The position numbers and the translations under genes are program-made. Below, piece by piece: positions 17,664 through 26,114 of a stretch of DNA of 63,590 nucleotides. The stretch lies in contig JAFARC010000050.1 in assembly GCA_019245755.1 (NCBI GenBank), positions 1-63,590 on the forward strand, read 5' to 3'. Every line of letters begins with the position of its first letter. Position 1 is the stretch's first letter. The notes beneath the pieces were generated by a model. The model had not been told where the DNA came from. It was given only the letters and a program-made list of their open reading frames with translations, and did no database searches. Source of the DNA: Mycobacteriaceae bacterium (GTDB lineage Bacteria > Actinomycetota > Actinomycetes > Mycobacteriales > Mycobacteriaceae).

Positions 17664-18928
17664 TTGGTGCCGGAAGCGCCGACCGAATCACCGACGTAGT
17701 CGACCTGCCAGTGCTTGATCCCGTTGAGCCATCCAGACCGTAGCCGCTCGGGCTTGGCGATTGGCGTGAGGTCGGGCATCTGGTCGGCGATCGCGTTGAA
17801 CATCGCATCGATTGTCATTCTCGCCAGGTTGGCGCCGATGCAGTAGTGTGCGCCGGTCCCGCCAAAGCCCACGTGCGGGTTGGGGTCTCGGAGAATGTTG
17901 AAGGTGTACGGGTCGTCGAACACCTCCTCGTCGAAGTTGGCCGATCGGTAAAACATCACCACCCGTTGGCCCTTCTTGATCTGCACGCCGGACAGCTCGG
18001 TGTCCTCGAGCGCGGTGCGCTGGAACGATGTCACTGGAGTGGCCCACCGGACGATCTCGTCGGCGGCGGTGTTGGGCCGCGCCCTTTTGTACAGCTCCCA
18101 CTGCTCGGGGTAATCGGTGAACGCCATCATCCCCTGGGTGATGGAGTTGCGGGTGGTCTCGTTGCCCGCCACCGCCAGCAGGATGACGAAAAAGCCGAAC
18201 TCGTCGTCGGAGAGCTTGTGTCCCTCCACGTCCGCCTGAACCAATTTCGTGACCAGGTCGTCGCCCGGGTTCTTGACCCTGTCCGCGGCCATCTGCATGC
18301 CGTACATGATCAGTTCGACGGAAGCTGCGATCGCGTCGTTGCCGGCGAACTCGGGATCCTGGTCCCCGACCATCTGGTTTGACCAGTGGAACAGCTTCTT
18401 GCGGTCCTCCTGCGGCACACCCATCAGCCCGGCGATCGCCTGCAGCGGCAGTTCGCAGGAGACCTGCTCGACGAAGTCGCCGGAGCCACCCGCCGCTGCG
18501 GCCTTCACGATGTTTTGTGCGCGCTGGTTGAGGTCGTCGCGCAGCCGCTCGACCGCCCGCGGCGTGAAAGCTCGCGAAATGATCTTGCGTAGGTGAGTGT
18601 GGTGCGGCGCGTCCATGTTGAGCAGGACGAACCTGCCCCTTTCGAGCTGTTCCTGCACGGTGCCGTCTTTGTAGCGGGGCAGCGCTGTCTTCTTCATGCT
18701 GGAGAAGACGTCGCTGCGCAGCGAGACCTCCTTTACGTCCTTGTGCTTGGTCACCACCCAGAACCCGCCGTCGTCAAAACCACCCATACCGATCGGCTGT
18801 TCGTTCCACCAGATCGGCGCCGTCGTGCGCATCTCGGCGAGCTCGTCGACGGGCAGCCGCTCGGCGTAGATGTCGGGGTCGGTGAAATCAAAGTCTGGCG
18901 GCAGATTCGGAGTTGGCATCAATGGCAC
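17645..18928 (-). CDS. Cytochrome P450, CYP125 (steroid C26-monooxygenase) family
   Basis: The 427-residue P450 has I-helix AVAGNETTRNSIT, K-helix ADEIVRWATPV and heme loop FGGTGAHYCIGANLAR with ligand Cys363. Long stretches are those I recall from M. tuberculosis CYP125A1: PNLPPDFDFTDPDIYAERLP, SCELPLQAIAGLMGVPQEDR and ERLRSGWLNGIKHWQVDY. CYP125 oxidises the terminal carbon of the cholesterol side chain. The setting differs from the classical cholesterol locus, so this is probably a paralog, perhaps with another steroid or branched lipid substrate. I see no KstR box in the 60 bases upstream. The downstream YceI gene is translationally coupled. Confidence 0.92.
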   Translation of the reverse strand: MPLMPTPNLPPDFDFTDPDIYAERLPVDELAEMRTTAPIWWNEQPIGMGGFDDGGFWVVTKHKDVKEVSLRSDVFSSMKKTALPRYKDGTVQEQLERGRFVLLNMDAPHHTHLRKIISRAFTPRAVERLRDDLNQRAQNIVKAAAAGGSGDFVEQVSCELPLQAIAGLMGVPQEDRKKLFHWSNQMVGDQDPEFAGNDAIAASVELIMYGMQMAADRVKNPGDDLVTKLVQADVEGHKLSDDEFGFFVILLAVAGNETTRNSITQGMMAFTDYPEQWELYKRARPNTAADEIVRWATPVTSFQRTALEDTELSGVQIKKGQRVVMFYRSANFDEEVFDDPYTFNILRDPNPHVGFGGTGAHYCIGANLARMTIDAMFNAIADQMPDLTPIAKPERLRSGWLNGIKHWQVDYVGDSVGASGTKCPVAH

Positions 18929-18987
18929 TCCTCACAATGACGGGGTCTAATGCCAGTAAAGCATTGGGCTAGCCCCGGCGGAACGTG

Positions 18988-19812
18988 TCAGCGAAGCCGA
19001 ACTGAAACCTGTTCCGGTGTGCCGGCTCTGTGCAGCGCGGCAGCGGTGGCGTCGTCGACCGGCAGAAATGCTTCGATGTTCAGCTCCACCGCGGTGAGGT
19101 CGACAGCGGTGCCGAATGTGGTCACCGTGCTCAGGAACCTCAGCAGCTGGCCGTCGGCTGCGACCAGCTCCAGCGGAACGGCGACCGCGCCGAGGTCATG
19201 CGTCTCGTCGAAGCCGCCCGGATAAGACTCGATCTCGGCCAGCAGTGTCGCAGCCTGCGCCGACCCGCTCAGTGCCGCCTCGCGCCGCAGCCGCCCGACC
19301 ACTTGGTGACGCCACTGCGCCAAGTTGCGGATGCGCGGGGCCAGCCCGTCGGGATGCAGCGCGATACGCAACGCGTTCGGCCGCTCGAGCAGGTGGTGGG
19401 CCACCCCGTCGAGCAGTACGGTCGCGCCGGCATTGGCCGCAAGAATCTGCCAACCGCGGTCGAGCGCCAGACAGGGGTATGGGTCGTAGGCGGCCAGCAC
19501 CTGCTCGACGCCGTTCCGCACGGCCGCCATGTCGGGGTCGTCCAGCGAGCGTTCCGCGAAGACCGGGGCGTACCCGGCGGCCATCAGCAGGCGGTTCTGC
19601 TCCCGTGGCGGGACGTCGAGTGCCGCCGCGAGCCGCAGTACCATAGGGCGGCTCGGCGTCGATCGTCCGGTCTCGATGAAGCTGACGTGCCGCGGCGACA
19701 CGTCGGCCTCGACCGCCAAGTCCAGCTGGCTGAGCCGCCGGCGTCTTCGCCACTCCCGCATCAACGCCCCGAATGGCTGGGTAACCGTCACGGCCACCAG
19801 TCTGGCCCGCAC
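18988..19812 (-). CDS. XRE-family regulator with MmyB-like ligand domain
   Basis: The 274-residue regulator has an N-terminal helix-turn-helix (LSQLDLAVEADVSPRHVSFI, about residues 27-46). A PAS-like MmyB domain follows (LALDRGWQILAANAGATVLL to the end), the layout of actinobacterial MmyB-type regulators that are thought to bind fatty acids or other small ligands. It is divergent from the small membrane protein at 19906 and lies upstream of the P450/YceI pair on the same strand. A palindrome at 19829-19841 is a candidate operator. Confidence 0.85.
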   Translation of the reverse strand: MRARLVAVTVTQPFGALMREWRRRRRLSQLDLAVEADVSPRHVSFIETGRSTPSRPMVLRLAAALDVPPREQNRLLMAAGYAPVFAERSLDDPDMAAVRNGVEQVLAAYDPYPCLALDRGWQILAANAGATVLLDGVAHHLLERPNALRIALHPDGLAPRIRNLAQWRHQVVGRLRREAALSGSAQAATLLAEIESYPGGFDETHDLGAVAVPLELVAADGQLLRFLSTVTTFGTAVDLTAVELNIEAFLPVDDATAAALHRAGTPEQVSVRLR

Positions 19813-19828
19813 CGATGACCTCCACCAC

Positions 19829-19841
19829 TACCTGGCAGGTA
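19829..19841. promoter_or_regulatory. Candidate operator of the XRE/MmyB regulator
   Basis: TACCTGGCAGGTA is a perfect 5-3-5 inverted repeat in the 93-base divergent gap between the regulator (start 19812) and the small membrane-protein gene (start 19906). Position and symmetry fit autoregulation by a dimeric helix-turn-helix protein; no binding evidence exists. Confidence 0.4.
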
Positions 19842-19905
19842 ATTGCACCCCTTACCGCCGAGCGGGCACCGTGGAAGTGCACCCTGCAAGAAAGGTAAGG
19901 ACGAT

Positions 19906-20196
19906 ATGGCCGCCGCTCAGCGTGCCGAGTCGCCCATCCCACGGTGGCTGCGATTCGTGTTGGTCTCTGACCGCGCCGGCTCATCCTGGTACATCGGGAC
20001 CGGCTTCTTCTTCGCCCCGGTTCTGGCGGTGCTGTCGCCGTGGCCGGCGATCACCGCGGTGCTGTGGGTGATCATCGGTCTGGCCGGTTTGTGGTTGGGA
20101 CTGCTCGGCGTGGCGATGGCCGCCGGTCTCGCCAGGGTGCTGCGGACCGGCGCCGAGATACCCGAAGAGTACTGGCGATCCATACTCGACTATTAA
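19906..20196 (+). CDS. Small two-helix membrane protein
   Basis: The 96-residue protein has hydrophobic segments GTGFFFAPVLAVLSPWPAITAV and VIIGLAGLWLGLLGVAMAAG and a conserved-looking acidic C-terminus EIPEEYWRSILDY. The ATG at 19906 follows an aaggacg ribosome-binding site. It is divergent from the XRE regulator, which may control it. The last bases overlap the convergent transporter gene by 4. Family not recognised. Confidence 0.7.
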   Translation: MAAAQRAESPIPRWLRFVLVSDRAGSSWYIGTGFFFAPVLAVLSPWPAITAVLWVIIGLAGLWLGLLGVAMAAGLARVLRTGAEIPEEYWRSILDY

Positions 20197-21653
20197 CGGA
20201 CGCCCGCCATCCGCCGGCTCACCGAGGGCGCGAAGGTGAAGAGCACCAATCCGACGACTATCGCCACCGCGCCGGTGATGCCGAAGTAGCCGAACTCGTG
20301 CCGCGCAGCGTAATAGCGGGCCAGGACGCCGGACATCGCCGTGCCGATTCCGACCGAGAAGAAATACAGCGCCATCATCTGCGCGCGGAAGGCCTCCGGG
20401 GCCAGCTTGGTGGTCACCGCGAGTCCGACGGGTGAGATCATCAACTCGGCGGTCGCGAACACCGCCATGATGACGACCACCCAAACGGCGGGGACGGCCT
20501 TGCCCGAGCTGCCCGACATCGGCACGAACAGCAGGAAGGCGAGGCCCATGGCGATCACGCCGTAGGCGAACTTGCGCGGAGTGCTGGCGGCCCGATCGCC
20601 CAGCCGCGTCCACATGATCGCGAAAAACGGTGACAGCACGATGATCCAGACCGGCTCGGCCGACCCGATCCAGTTCGACGGCGCGGTCCAGCCGAAGATC
20701 GACCAGTTCACCCGCTGGTCGGAGTACACCGCGAGCACGGTGAAGATCTGTTGAAACAGTGACCAGAAGACGGCATTAGCCACGAAGAGCGGAATGAACC
20801 CGCGAACGCGGCTGCGTTCCACCGCGGTCACCTTGGGACTGGTCAGCATTGCCACGAAGTAGCCGACCGACGCGACAATGATGACGCCGGTGGTGACCTG
20901 CGACAGGTTGGCCAGCGTCACCAGGCCGGTCGTCAGCGCCGCTGCGACCGCAAGGGCCGCGCCGACGGCAAGCCCGAGCGTTACACCAAGACCACTGCGC
21001 GGCAATGGATTCGGTACGTCCCGGCCGTCCTCGCCGAGGTTGCGACGGAAAAGCACGTACTGCACGAGTCCCAGCGCCATGCCGATCGCCGCCGCGCCGA
21101 AGCCGTACTGGAAGCCCACTTTTGTTTGGAGCAGGCCCGTGACCAGTGGGCCGATGAATGCGCCGAGGTTGATGCCGAGATAGAAGAGCGTGAAGCCGCC
21201 GTCGGCCCGCGGATCAGCCTTTTCGTAGAGGGTGCCGAGCAGCGAGGACACGTTGGCCTTCAACGCGCCTGAGCCCAGTGCCACCAGCGTGAGGCCGACG
21301 CCGACGCCGGTCAGACCCGGCACGATCGCCAGGGCGGCATGTCCGGCCATCACCACGACACCGCCACAAAGGACCGTCCGTTCCATGCCCAGCAGCCGGT
21401 CGGCGATCCAGCCGCCGAGCACGGTCGACAGGTAGACCAGCCCGCCGTATGCGCCGACGATGCCGGTGGCGGTGCTCTGCCGCATACCCAGACCACCCTC
21501 GGTGATGGAGTAGTAGAGGTAGTAGCCGAGCATGGTCAGCATCCCGTAGAACGAGAAGCGTTCCCACAGTTCGACCCCGAACAGGTTCGCCAAGCCGATC
21601 GGGTGGCCGAAAAACGTCCGCCGGGTCGGGGCGGCGCCGCAGCGAGTGAGCAA
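20193..21653 (-). CDS. POT/PTR2 proton-dependent oligopeptide transporter
   Basis: The 486-residue transporter carries the PTR2 signatures. In helix 1 it has NLFGVELWERFSFYGMLTML (the E-x-x-E-R-F-x-Y-Y-type motif). GALKANVSSLLGTLYEKADP and the second signature FTLFYLGINLGAFIGPLVTG follow, then about 12-14 helices. It should import di- and tripeptides with protons. It lies 5 bases from the fatty-acid-hydroxylase gene upstream on the same strand, so the GntR-hydroxylase-transporter trio may be co-transcribed. Confidence 0.9.
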   Translation of the reverse strand: MLTRCGAAPTRRTFFGHPIGLANLFGVELWERFSFYGMLTMLGYYLYYSITEGGLGMRQSTATGIVGAYGGLVYLSTVLGGWIADRLLGMERTVLCGGVVVMAGHAALAIVPGLTGVGVGLTLVALGSGALKANVSSLLGTLYEKADPRADGGFTLFYLGINLGAFIGPLVTGLLQTKVGFQYGFGAAAIGMALGLVQYVLFRRNLGEDGRDVPNPLPRSGLGVTLGLAVGAALAVAAALTTGLVTLANLSQVTTGVIIVASVGYFVAMLTSPKVTAVERSRVRGFIPLFVANAVFWSLFQQIFTVLAVYSDQRVNWSIFGWTAPSNWIGSAEPVWIIVLSPFFAIMWTRLGDRAASTPRKFAYGVIAMGLAFLLFVPMSGSSGKAVPAVWVVVIMAVFATAELMISPVGLAVTTKLAPEAFRAQMMALYFFSVGIGTAMSGVLARYYAARHEFGYFGITGAVAIVVGLVLFTFAPSVSRRMAGVR

Positions 21654-21658
21654 GTGTG

Positions 21659-22333
21659 TTACCCGCCACCATGGCTGGCGTGCAGCTTCTTGGCGGTCGG
21701 TGAGGTATGCACAGTGGCCCGATCCGGATAGGTGCCCAAGACCCGGTCGGCGGTGCCGGAACTGGTGACGGTGAACCAGTAATGCTCGTTCTTGTAGTGG
21801 TGTTGGCGGTGATTACGCCAGATAGCCCGGTATGCCGCCGTTTTCGGTTTGTAGTCGCTGTGGATTAGGTAGTGGCACCATTCGTAGCACAGTCCGAGCA
21901 CGGTGATGAGCACCAAGAAGGTCAGGCCGAGGCCCGGTCGCGGGAAACCCAGCAGTGCGACACCGACGGCCAGCGGCAATAACCGGAGCAGGGCCCGCCA
22001 CGGAATGAAGATCAGCGGCACGTTTCTCGGGTCGAGGTGGTGTTGGCGGTGCTTGTACGCAAGCAGCGGGTCGATGGTCAATCCGGCGACGCGGCGTGGC
22101 CGCCAGTGCAGGATAAACACGTGGACCACCCACTCGAAGAACGGGAAGACGGCCACCATCACGGCCGGAATCAGCGCGTCGGTGATCTGCCAGTCACCCA
22201 AAGCGATTCGCGCCGCCGATGCGGCCGCCAGCGTGGCGCCGATCAGCCACGGCGACGGATGCCTCCAGAATTCCCGCGATGCATCGCCGAGTGTGAAGCC
22301 CTTGCGGGCGGGCCGCGCGGTCGGGATGCTCAT
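21659..22333 (-). CDS. Fatty-acid hydroxylase/sterol desaturase superfamily protein
   Basis: The 224-residue membrane protein from [13 protein letters not shown] contains the His-box clusters of the di-iron superfamily: [26 protein letters not shown] and [13 protein letters not shown]. Helices flank the clusters. These proteins hydroxylate or desaturate lipid chains or sterols at the membrane. The open frame upstream (to 22471) is antisense-like, and the start at 22333 overlaps the regulator's stop in an ATGA junction, so translation is coupled to the GntR gene. Confidence 0.88.
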   Translation of the reverse strand: MSIPTARPARKGFTLGDASREFWRHPSPWLIGATLAAASAARIALGDWQITDALIPAVMVAVFPFFEWVVHVFILHWRPRRVAGLTIDPLLAYKHRQHHLDPRNVPLIFIPWRALLRLLPLAVGVALLGFPRPGLGLTFLVLITVLGLCYEWCHYLIHSDYKPKTAAYRAIWRNHRQHHYKNEHYWFTVTSSGTADRVLGTYPDRATVHTSPTAKKLHASHGGG

Positions 22334-23052
22334 TGGTCGTCTCCCAGGCTGCTGATCGCGGCGATCATCGCGGTGGTCGCCGGCTCGAGCAGGTCTTGTG
22401 CGGCTCGGCGGGCCCGCGGTGGATCGCCCGCGGCGATCGCGTCGGCCACTTTGCGATACGCCTGGGGGCAACCGACCTCAGCGGCCATCACGGTGGCCAA
22501 CGCGGCCAATGCGGGCTCATAGGTGGCGCGAAGCGTGTTGTACATCAACCGGAACGCGATGGAATCGGCACCGTCGACGACGCGGTCCCAGAACGTTAGC
22601 GCAACGCGTTGCCGCTCGATCGGGTCCTGTTCGGCCTCGAGGTTGCGTACCGACTCATCGAGCAGTTCGGCCAGGTGCGGTCGTCGACGTTCGGCCGCCA
22701 GCTCGGCGACCTTGGGCCCGTTGTGCAGCCGTGTCTCGAGGATGCTTCTGGCCACTGAAACGTCGAGCTCGCCGTTGCGTAGCAACAGACGGGGCAGCAG
22801 GTCCAAGCCGGCGTGCCGCCGAAAGTCGCGCACGGTCGTGGCATCGCCCTGCCGTACTTCGACCAATCCGGCGGCGGTGAGCCGCTTGAGAGCTTCGCGC
22901 ACCGCGGGGCGCGACACACCGAGGACTTCGGCGAGACGGCGCTCGCTGGGCAGCGACTCGCCGGGTCGCACCCCGCCGCTGAGCACCTCCGCGACGATTT
23001 GGTCGAAGACGTCCTCGGGTACCGATCGGCGTTTCACCGGCTGCAGCGCCAT
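22330..23052 (-). CDS. FadR-type GntR transcriptional regulator
   Basis: The 240-residue regulator has the GntR winged helix ([20 protein letters not shown], about residues 35-54). A FadR-type all-helical effector domain contains [20 protein letters not shown] and metal/ligand-type His residues. It likely senses an acyl-CoA or organic acid. I prefer MALQPVKRR at 23052 over an upstream ATG at 23076. It is the first gene before the fatty-acid hydroxylase and probably autoregulates through the palindrome at 23091. Confidence 0.88.
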   Translation of the reverse strand: MALQPVKRRSVPEDVFDQIVAEVLSGGVRPGESLPSERRLAEVLGVSRPAVREALKRLTAAGLVEVRQGDATTVRDFRRHAGLDLLPRLLLRNGELDVSVARSILETRLHNGPKVAELAAERRRPHLAELLDESVRNLEAEQDPIERQRVALTFWDRVVDGADSIAFRLMYNTLRATYEPALAALATVMAAEVGCPQAYRKVADAIAAGDPPRARRAAQDLLEPATTAMIAAISSLGDDQ

Positions 23053-23090
23053 ACACCTAAGGTTGACCCAGAGCATGGTCAGAGGTCAAG

Positions 23091-23101
23091 TGGTCAGACC
23101 A
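23091..23101. promoter_or_regulatory. GntR/FadR-type operator TGGTCAGACCA
   Basis: A perfect 5-1-5 inverted repeat 39 bases upstream of the FadR-type gene start. It fits the TGGT...ACCA half-site pattern typical of FadR-subfamily regulators. A weaker copy of the left half (tggtcagaggt) lies about 16 bases downstream toward the gene. Confidence 0.65.
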
Positions 23102-23106
23102 ATATC

Positions 23107-23649
23107 TTACCGCGCCGGTCCGGGCGCGCCCGACGTCGTTGTGGGATTCGGCCTGGGCGCGCCGGCCTCCGCCGAAAACGGGTGGGGCTGCCGGTACTCG
23201 CTCATCGGTTCCTGGTTGATGACCGTCTCGCCGGACGTGACCATGAGTTGCTTCGCCGAGACCGTGTAGGTCATATCGTCGTTGCGCGCAACAAAACCGC
23301 CATCACTTGTCGTTTCGGCCGGCTCCTGCAGCAGCGCCCCGTCGCTGATGCGAACGCCGCGATACTGGTAGTTTCCGTTCTGGTCGGCGCAGATGACCAC
23401 CAGTGAACGTTGGGTTCGGCCGACGGCCAACGCGGTCTGCGTTCCGTCGCATCGGGCTGCCGAATTGACGAAGCCTCGGTCGTCGGCCGGAAACGGGCTC
23501 GCCGGCTCGCCGGGGGTCGACGTCGCCAGGGGTTGTGCGTGCGCGGGTGGCAGCGACTTGTTGTTGAACCACTTTCCCATGATCCCCGCGAACAGCGTCG
23601 CTGCCGCCAACGCCGCGGCGATGCCGCAGACGAACCGGAACTTCGCCAC
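23107..23649 (-). CDS. Secreted or membrane-anchored protein, unknown function
   Basis: The 180-residue protein has an N-terminal hydrophobic signal/anchor (FVCGIAAALAAATLFAGIMG). A Pro/Ala linker follows, then a beta-rich domain (CDGTQTALAVGRTQRSLVVI and GNYQYRGVRISDGALLQEP) and a disordered Pro/Thr-rich tail. The pattern matches conserved hypothetical proteins common in Mycobacterium; no catalytic motif is seen. It is upstream of, and co-oriented with, the GntR gene, but the operator lies between them, so it is probably a separate unit. Confidence 0.65.
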   Translation of the reverse strand: MAKFRFVCGIAAALAAATLFAGIMGKWFNNKSLPPAHAQPLATSTPGEPASPFPADDRGFVNSAARCDGTQTALAVGRTQRSLVVICADQNGNYQYRGVRISDGALLQEPAETTSDGGFVARNDDMTYTVSAKQLMVTSGETVINQEPMSEYRQPHPFSAEAGAPRPNPTTTSGAPGPAR

Positions 23650-23790
23650 TGAAGAATGTCCTCCGCCGTGCCGCCCATCACTGCCTGACTGACCAGGAAA
23701 GCACTTGCCAGGCGGTTTTCCCGGTATTGCGCGAGCGTTTCAGCGAGGAATTCTCACGTAGGCCTTTCCTTCATCCCATCAATGCCCATC

Positions 23791-23866
23791 CGCCTGAGCG
23801 CCGCCCACCCGCCTGAGCGCCGCCCACCCGCCTGAGCGCTGCCCACCCGCCTGAGCGTTGGTAGGA
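23791..23866 (+). repeat. 19-bp tandem repeat, about four copies
   Basis: The unit cgcctgagcgccgcccacc occurs at 23791 and 23810, with one change at 23829, and a partial, diverged copy begins at 23848. It lies in the gap between two minus-strand genes, just downstream of the PAS-ANTAR gene's stop. The repeat resembles the variable-number tandem repeats used for strain typing in mycobacteria. Confidence 0.85.
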
Positions 23867-23892
23867 CAGCCGCTGTTGCGCCGGTTTCCGAT

Positions 23893-24627
23893 TCAGACGG
23901 CTTGATCGCCCTGCTGCACAGGGCTTTCGGGTGGAATGCGGAGATGGGCTGTGAGCAACAGGTTGTCGTACACCGTGCGCTGGGGATGCATGAGGTTTTC
24001 GGCAGCGGCCGTGAAATCAGCAACCACTTGCTGGGCGAGCCGGCGCAGTTTCACGTTCGTTTCTTGGGATCGCCACCTGAGCGTTTCGAAGGCGGTGTGG
24101 TCATCGACCCCATAGATCGCCCTGACCATGCCCTTGGCCTGCTCGATGTCTGCACGGTTCTCGGTGATCTTCGCCAGCTGTACCGTCATTTCGTCTTGCC
24201 GCGCCCGTTCGCCGGGCGTGACATCGATGTAGAAGCCGTACGTGCCGACCACGCTTTCGCCGTCGTCGGTGAGCAGGTCGGCCACCACGACGACATGATG
24301 AACGTGGCCCGCAACGTCACAGATACGGTGGCGACTGCTGAATGGCTGCCGCGTGTGACGAATGCGTTCCAGTGTCTGGGCGATGTGTTGGTAATCGTCG
24401 GGGTGTTTATGGCTTAAGACGAGTCGGGTGGTGGGGGTTACCGAACCGGGGAGGTAGCCGTGCATCTTGGCGACCTCGTCAGACCATTCCCAGCGTTCCT
24501 CGTCGAAGTAGTAACGAAACCAGCCCAGCCGCCCCGGCAGTGTGCCGTCCCCCAAGGCTTGTACGGCTTGGCCACCGTCCGTTGAGGTTGGTTCGTTGTG
24601 CCGATCGTTCATCACCGCCGCTTCCAT
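23893..24627 (-). CDS. PAS-ANTAR RNA-binding antitermination regulator
   Basis: The 244-residue protein has a PAS domain (LGWFRYYFDEERWEWSDEVA to VVGTYGFYIDVTPGER, roughly residues 35-145) and a C-terminal ANTAR domain (ITENRADIEQAKGMVRAIYG and HTAFETLRWRSQETNVKLRR). ANTAR domains bind paired hexaloop hairpins in nascent RNA and prevent termination; the PAS domain would sense a ligand or redox state. Possible starts are 24627 (MEAAVM) and 24612 (MNDRH). The frame upstream of that is Arg-rich and unlikely. Confidence 0.88.
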   Translation of the reverse strand: MEAAVMNDRHNEPTSTDGGQAVQALGDGTLPGRLGWFRYYFDEERWEWSDEVAKMHGYLPGSVTPTTRLVLSHKHPDDYQHIAQTLERIRHTRQPFSSRHRICDVAGHVHHVVVVADLLTDDGESVVGTYGFYIDVTPGERARQDEMTVQLAKITENRADIEQAKGMVRAIYGVDDHTAFETLRWRSQETNVKLRRLAQQVVADFTAAAENLMHPQRTVYDNLLLTAHLRIPPESPVQQGDQAV

Positions 24628-24995
24628 GACCAGCAATCGTCGTTCGCGCCGCCGCCTGGCGGTGCTGGACAATCCGTGCCCTACGGCTCTGCGTGGCGGT
24701 GCTAGCCGATACCGGGCCGCGAAAGCATTGATGATGAACGTTACACCGTCGGGCAGCGTGGCGACGGACAGAACCGAGTCCTGGTTCCGACCCATCCACC
24801 GCCACCTGGCGCCAGCCCCTCAACCGGCACTGACCTGCGCTTTGTCGGTGTTGGTTAGCAATCGGCGTGCTGGGGTAAAAGACTGTGCGACGCCGAAGCC
24901 GATTTGCCTGGGCGTCCGTCCAGCCGGGGGGACTACAGCCAATGGTCCGGTCGGGTTCCCGGCGCTTCACTACTACCCATGTTCGGAGAACCTCT

Positions 24996-25277
24996 ATGCG
25001 TAAAACACTAGCTGTCACTGCTGCCACCGGGGCGTTGCTATTCGGCGGTGCTGGCGTTGCCCACGCCACCGGCCCCAGCGCCCCGGCACCGACGTCGACG
25101 ACGACATTGGCGCAGAACAACGACGACAACAACCACAGCGACAAGACGGGACTGTGGGGGCTGGTTGGCCTCCTGGGGCTGGGCGGACTCGCTGGCCTCG
25201 CGCGCCGGCGCGACCACACCGGCTTGGGGGCAGGGCCCGCGGCGCCGGGCACGCGTGGCCAAACCCCAGGAATCTAG
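24996..25277 (+). CDS. Small secreted protein with WGxxGxxG-type C-terminal segment
   Basis: The 93-residue protein has a signal peptide (MRKTLAVTAATGALLFGGAG, cleavage after HAT or AHA). A short Ser/Thr/Asn-rich mature stretch follows, and then the segment LWGLVGLLGLGGLAGLARRR. That segment is a Trp-Gly start, a glycine-spaced helix and a basic stop, as in the WGxxGxxG-CTERM putative protein-sorting tails. A further 20-residue polar tail follows the arginines, which is atypical. Function unknown. The ATG at 24996 is set by the signal peptide. Confidence 0.7.
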   Translation: MRKTLAVTAATGALLFGGAGVAHATGPSAPAPTSTTTLAQNNDDNNHSDKTGLWGLVGLLGLGGLAGLARRRDHTGLGAGPAAPGTRGQTPGI

Positions 25278-25497
25278 TCGACTTCGGCAGCGGCCCCCGT
25301 CAAGGCAGCCATGTCTTGGCGGGGGTCGCAACGCGTCACCCGCCTTTCTCTCCCCTGGACAGCGACGGCCTTGATCCGTGTCTCCGATGGGCGTCGCCTT
25401 GGCATCGGTTCCGTAAACGCCACACGTGTCGCTTGAGCCACACCAGTAACACGCTACTTTCAGGGCCAGACCTCAATATCCAGGGGATGGGAGAACC

Positions 25498-26082
25498 ATG
25501 TTTGGCATCACAATTCGCTTCGCCGCCACCGCCGTTGCCGCCGCGGGCCTGTGCTCGGCCGCTCTGGCGTCAAGCGCCACCGCATCGGCGGACCCGGCCA
25601 CGCCCACCAACCCGGGCCTGCCGGGTCTGAACATGGTGCAGCAACTCGCATCTGCACCGGTGCCGGCCGTCACCGGCCTGCTGCAGACCGCCGAGGCGGC
25701 CATCACCGGTGCCCCCTCGATTCCAGCGGCCCCCGCCGCACCGGCAGCCAGCGCCGCGGTCAACTTCCCGCAACAGGCGACGCCGCCTCCGGGCGCCACC
25801 GCCTCGATCACCCTGCCGCAGCCGGGGTCCAGCGCGGCCAACGCCGCCGGAGCCGCCCCGACGACGCAACTCGGCCTGCCGACCATCCCCGGCCTTCCCC
25901 AGCAGCTATCGCTGCCAACCGGCTTGGCCGCGCTTGTACCCGGCGGCCTGCTGCCCAACATCGCGGCCAACCCGGCCGCGGGTCCCATCAACACCGTGGA
26001 AGCGGTCCCTGCTGCGACGTCGGCGACCGCACCGGCGCAGAACCCGCTCGCGGCTCTGCTGCCGTTCTCCGCGCTGCCCTGA
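25498..26082 (+). CDS. Secreted Pro/Ala-rich protein
   Basis: The 194-residue protein has a clear Sec signal (IRFAATAVAAAGLCSAALAS then ATASADP cleavage). The mature part is low-complexity Ala/Pro/Gly/Leu-rich with repeated LPxxP- and PAAPAAP-type stretches and no catalytic motif. Similar Pro/Ala-rich secreted proteins are common mycobacterial antigens or wall proteins. A tttcagg... leader and gggatgggagaacc ribosome-binding region precede the ATG at 25498. Confidence 0.75.
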   Translation: MFGITIRFAATAVAAAGLCSAALASSATASADPATPTNPGLPGLNMVQQLASAPVPAVTGLLQTAEAAITGAPSIPAAPAAPAASAAVNFPQQATPPPGATASITLPQPGSSAANAAGAAPTTQLGLPTIPGLPQQLSLPTGLAALVPGGLLPNIAANPAAGPINTVEAVPAATSATAPAQNPLAALLPFSALP

Positions 26083-26114
26083 GCGGCAGCCGGATAACGA
26101 GCGCGCAGCCGCCG

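Noticed and set aside
23791..23866. Possible CRISPR array
   Set aside because: The repeats are directly adjacent with no spacers, and no cas genes are present; it is a simple tandem repeat.
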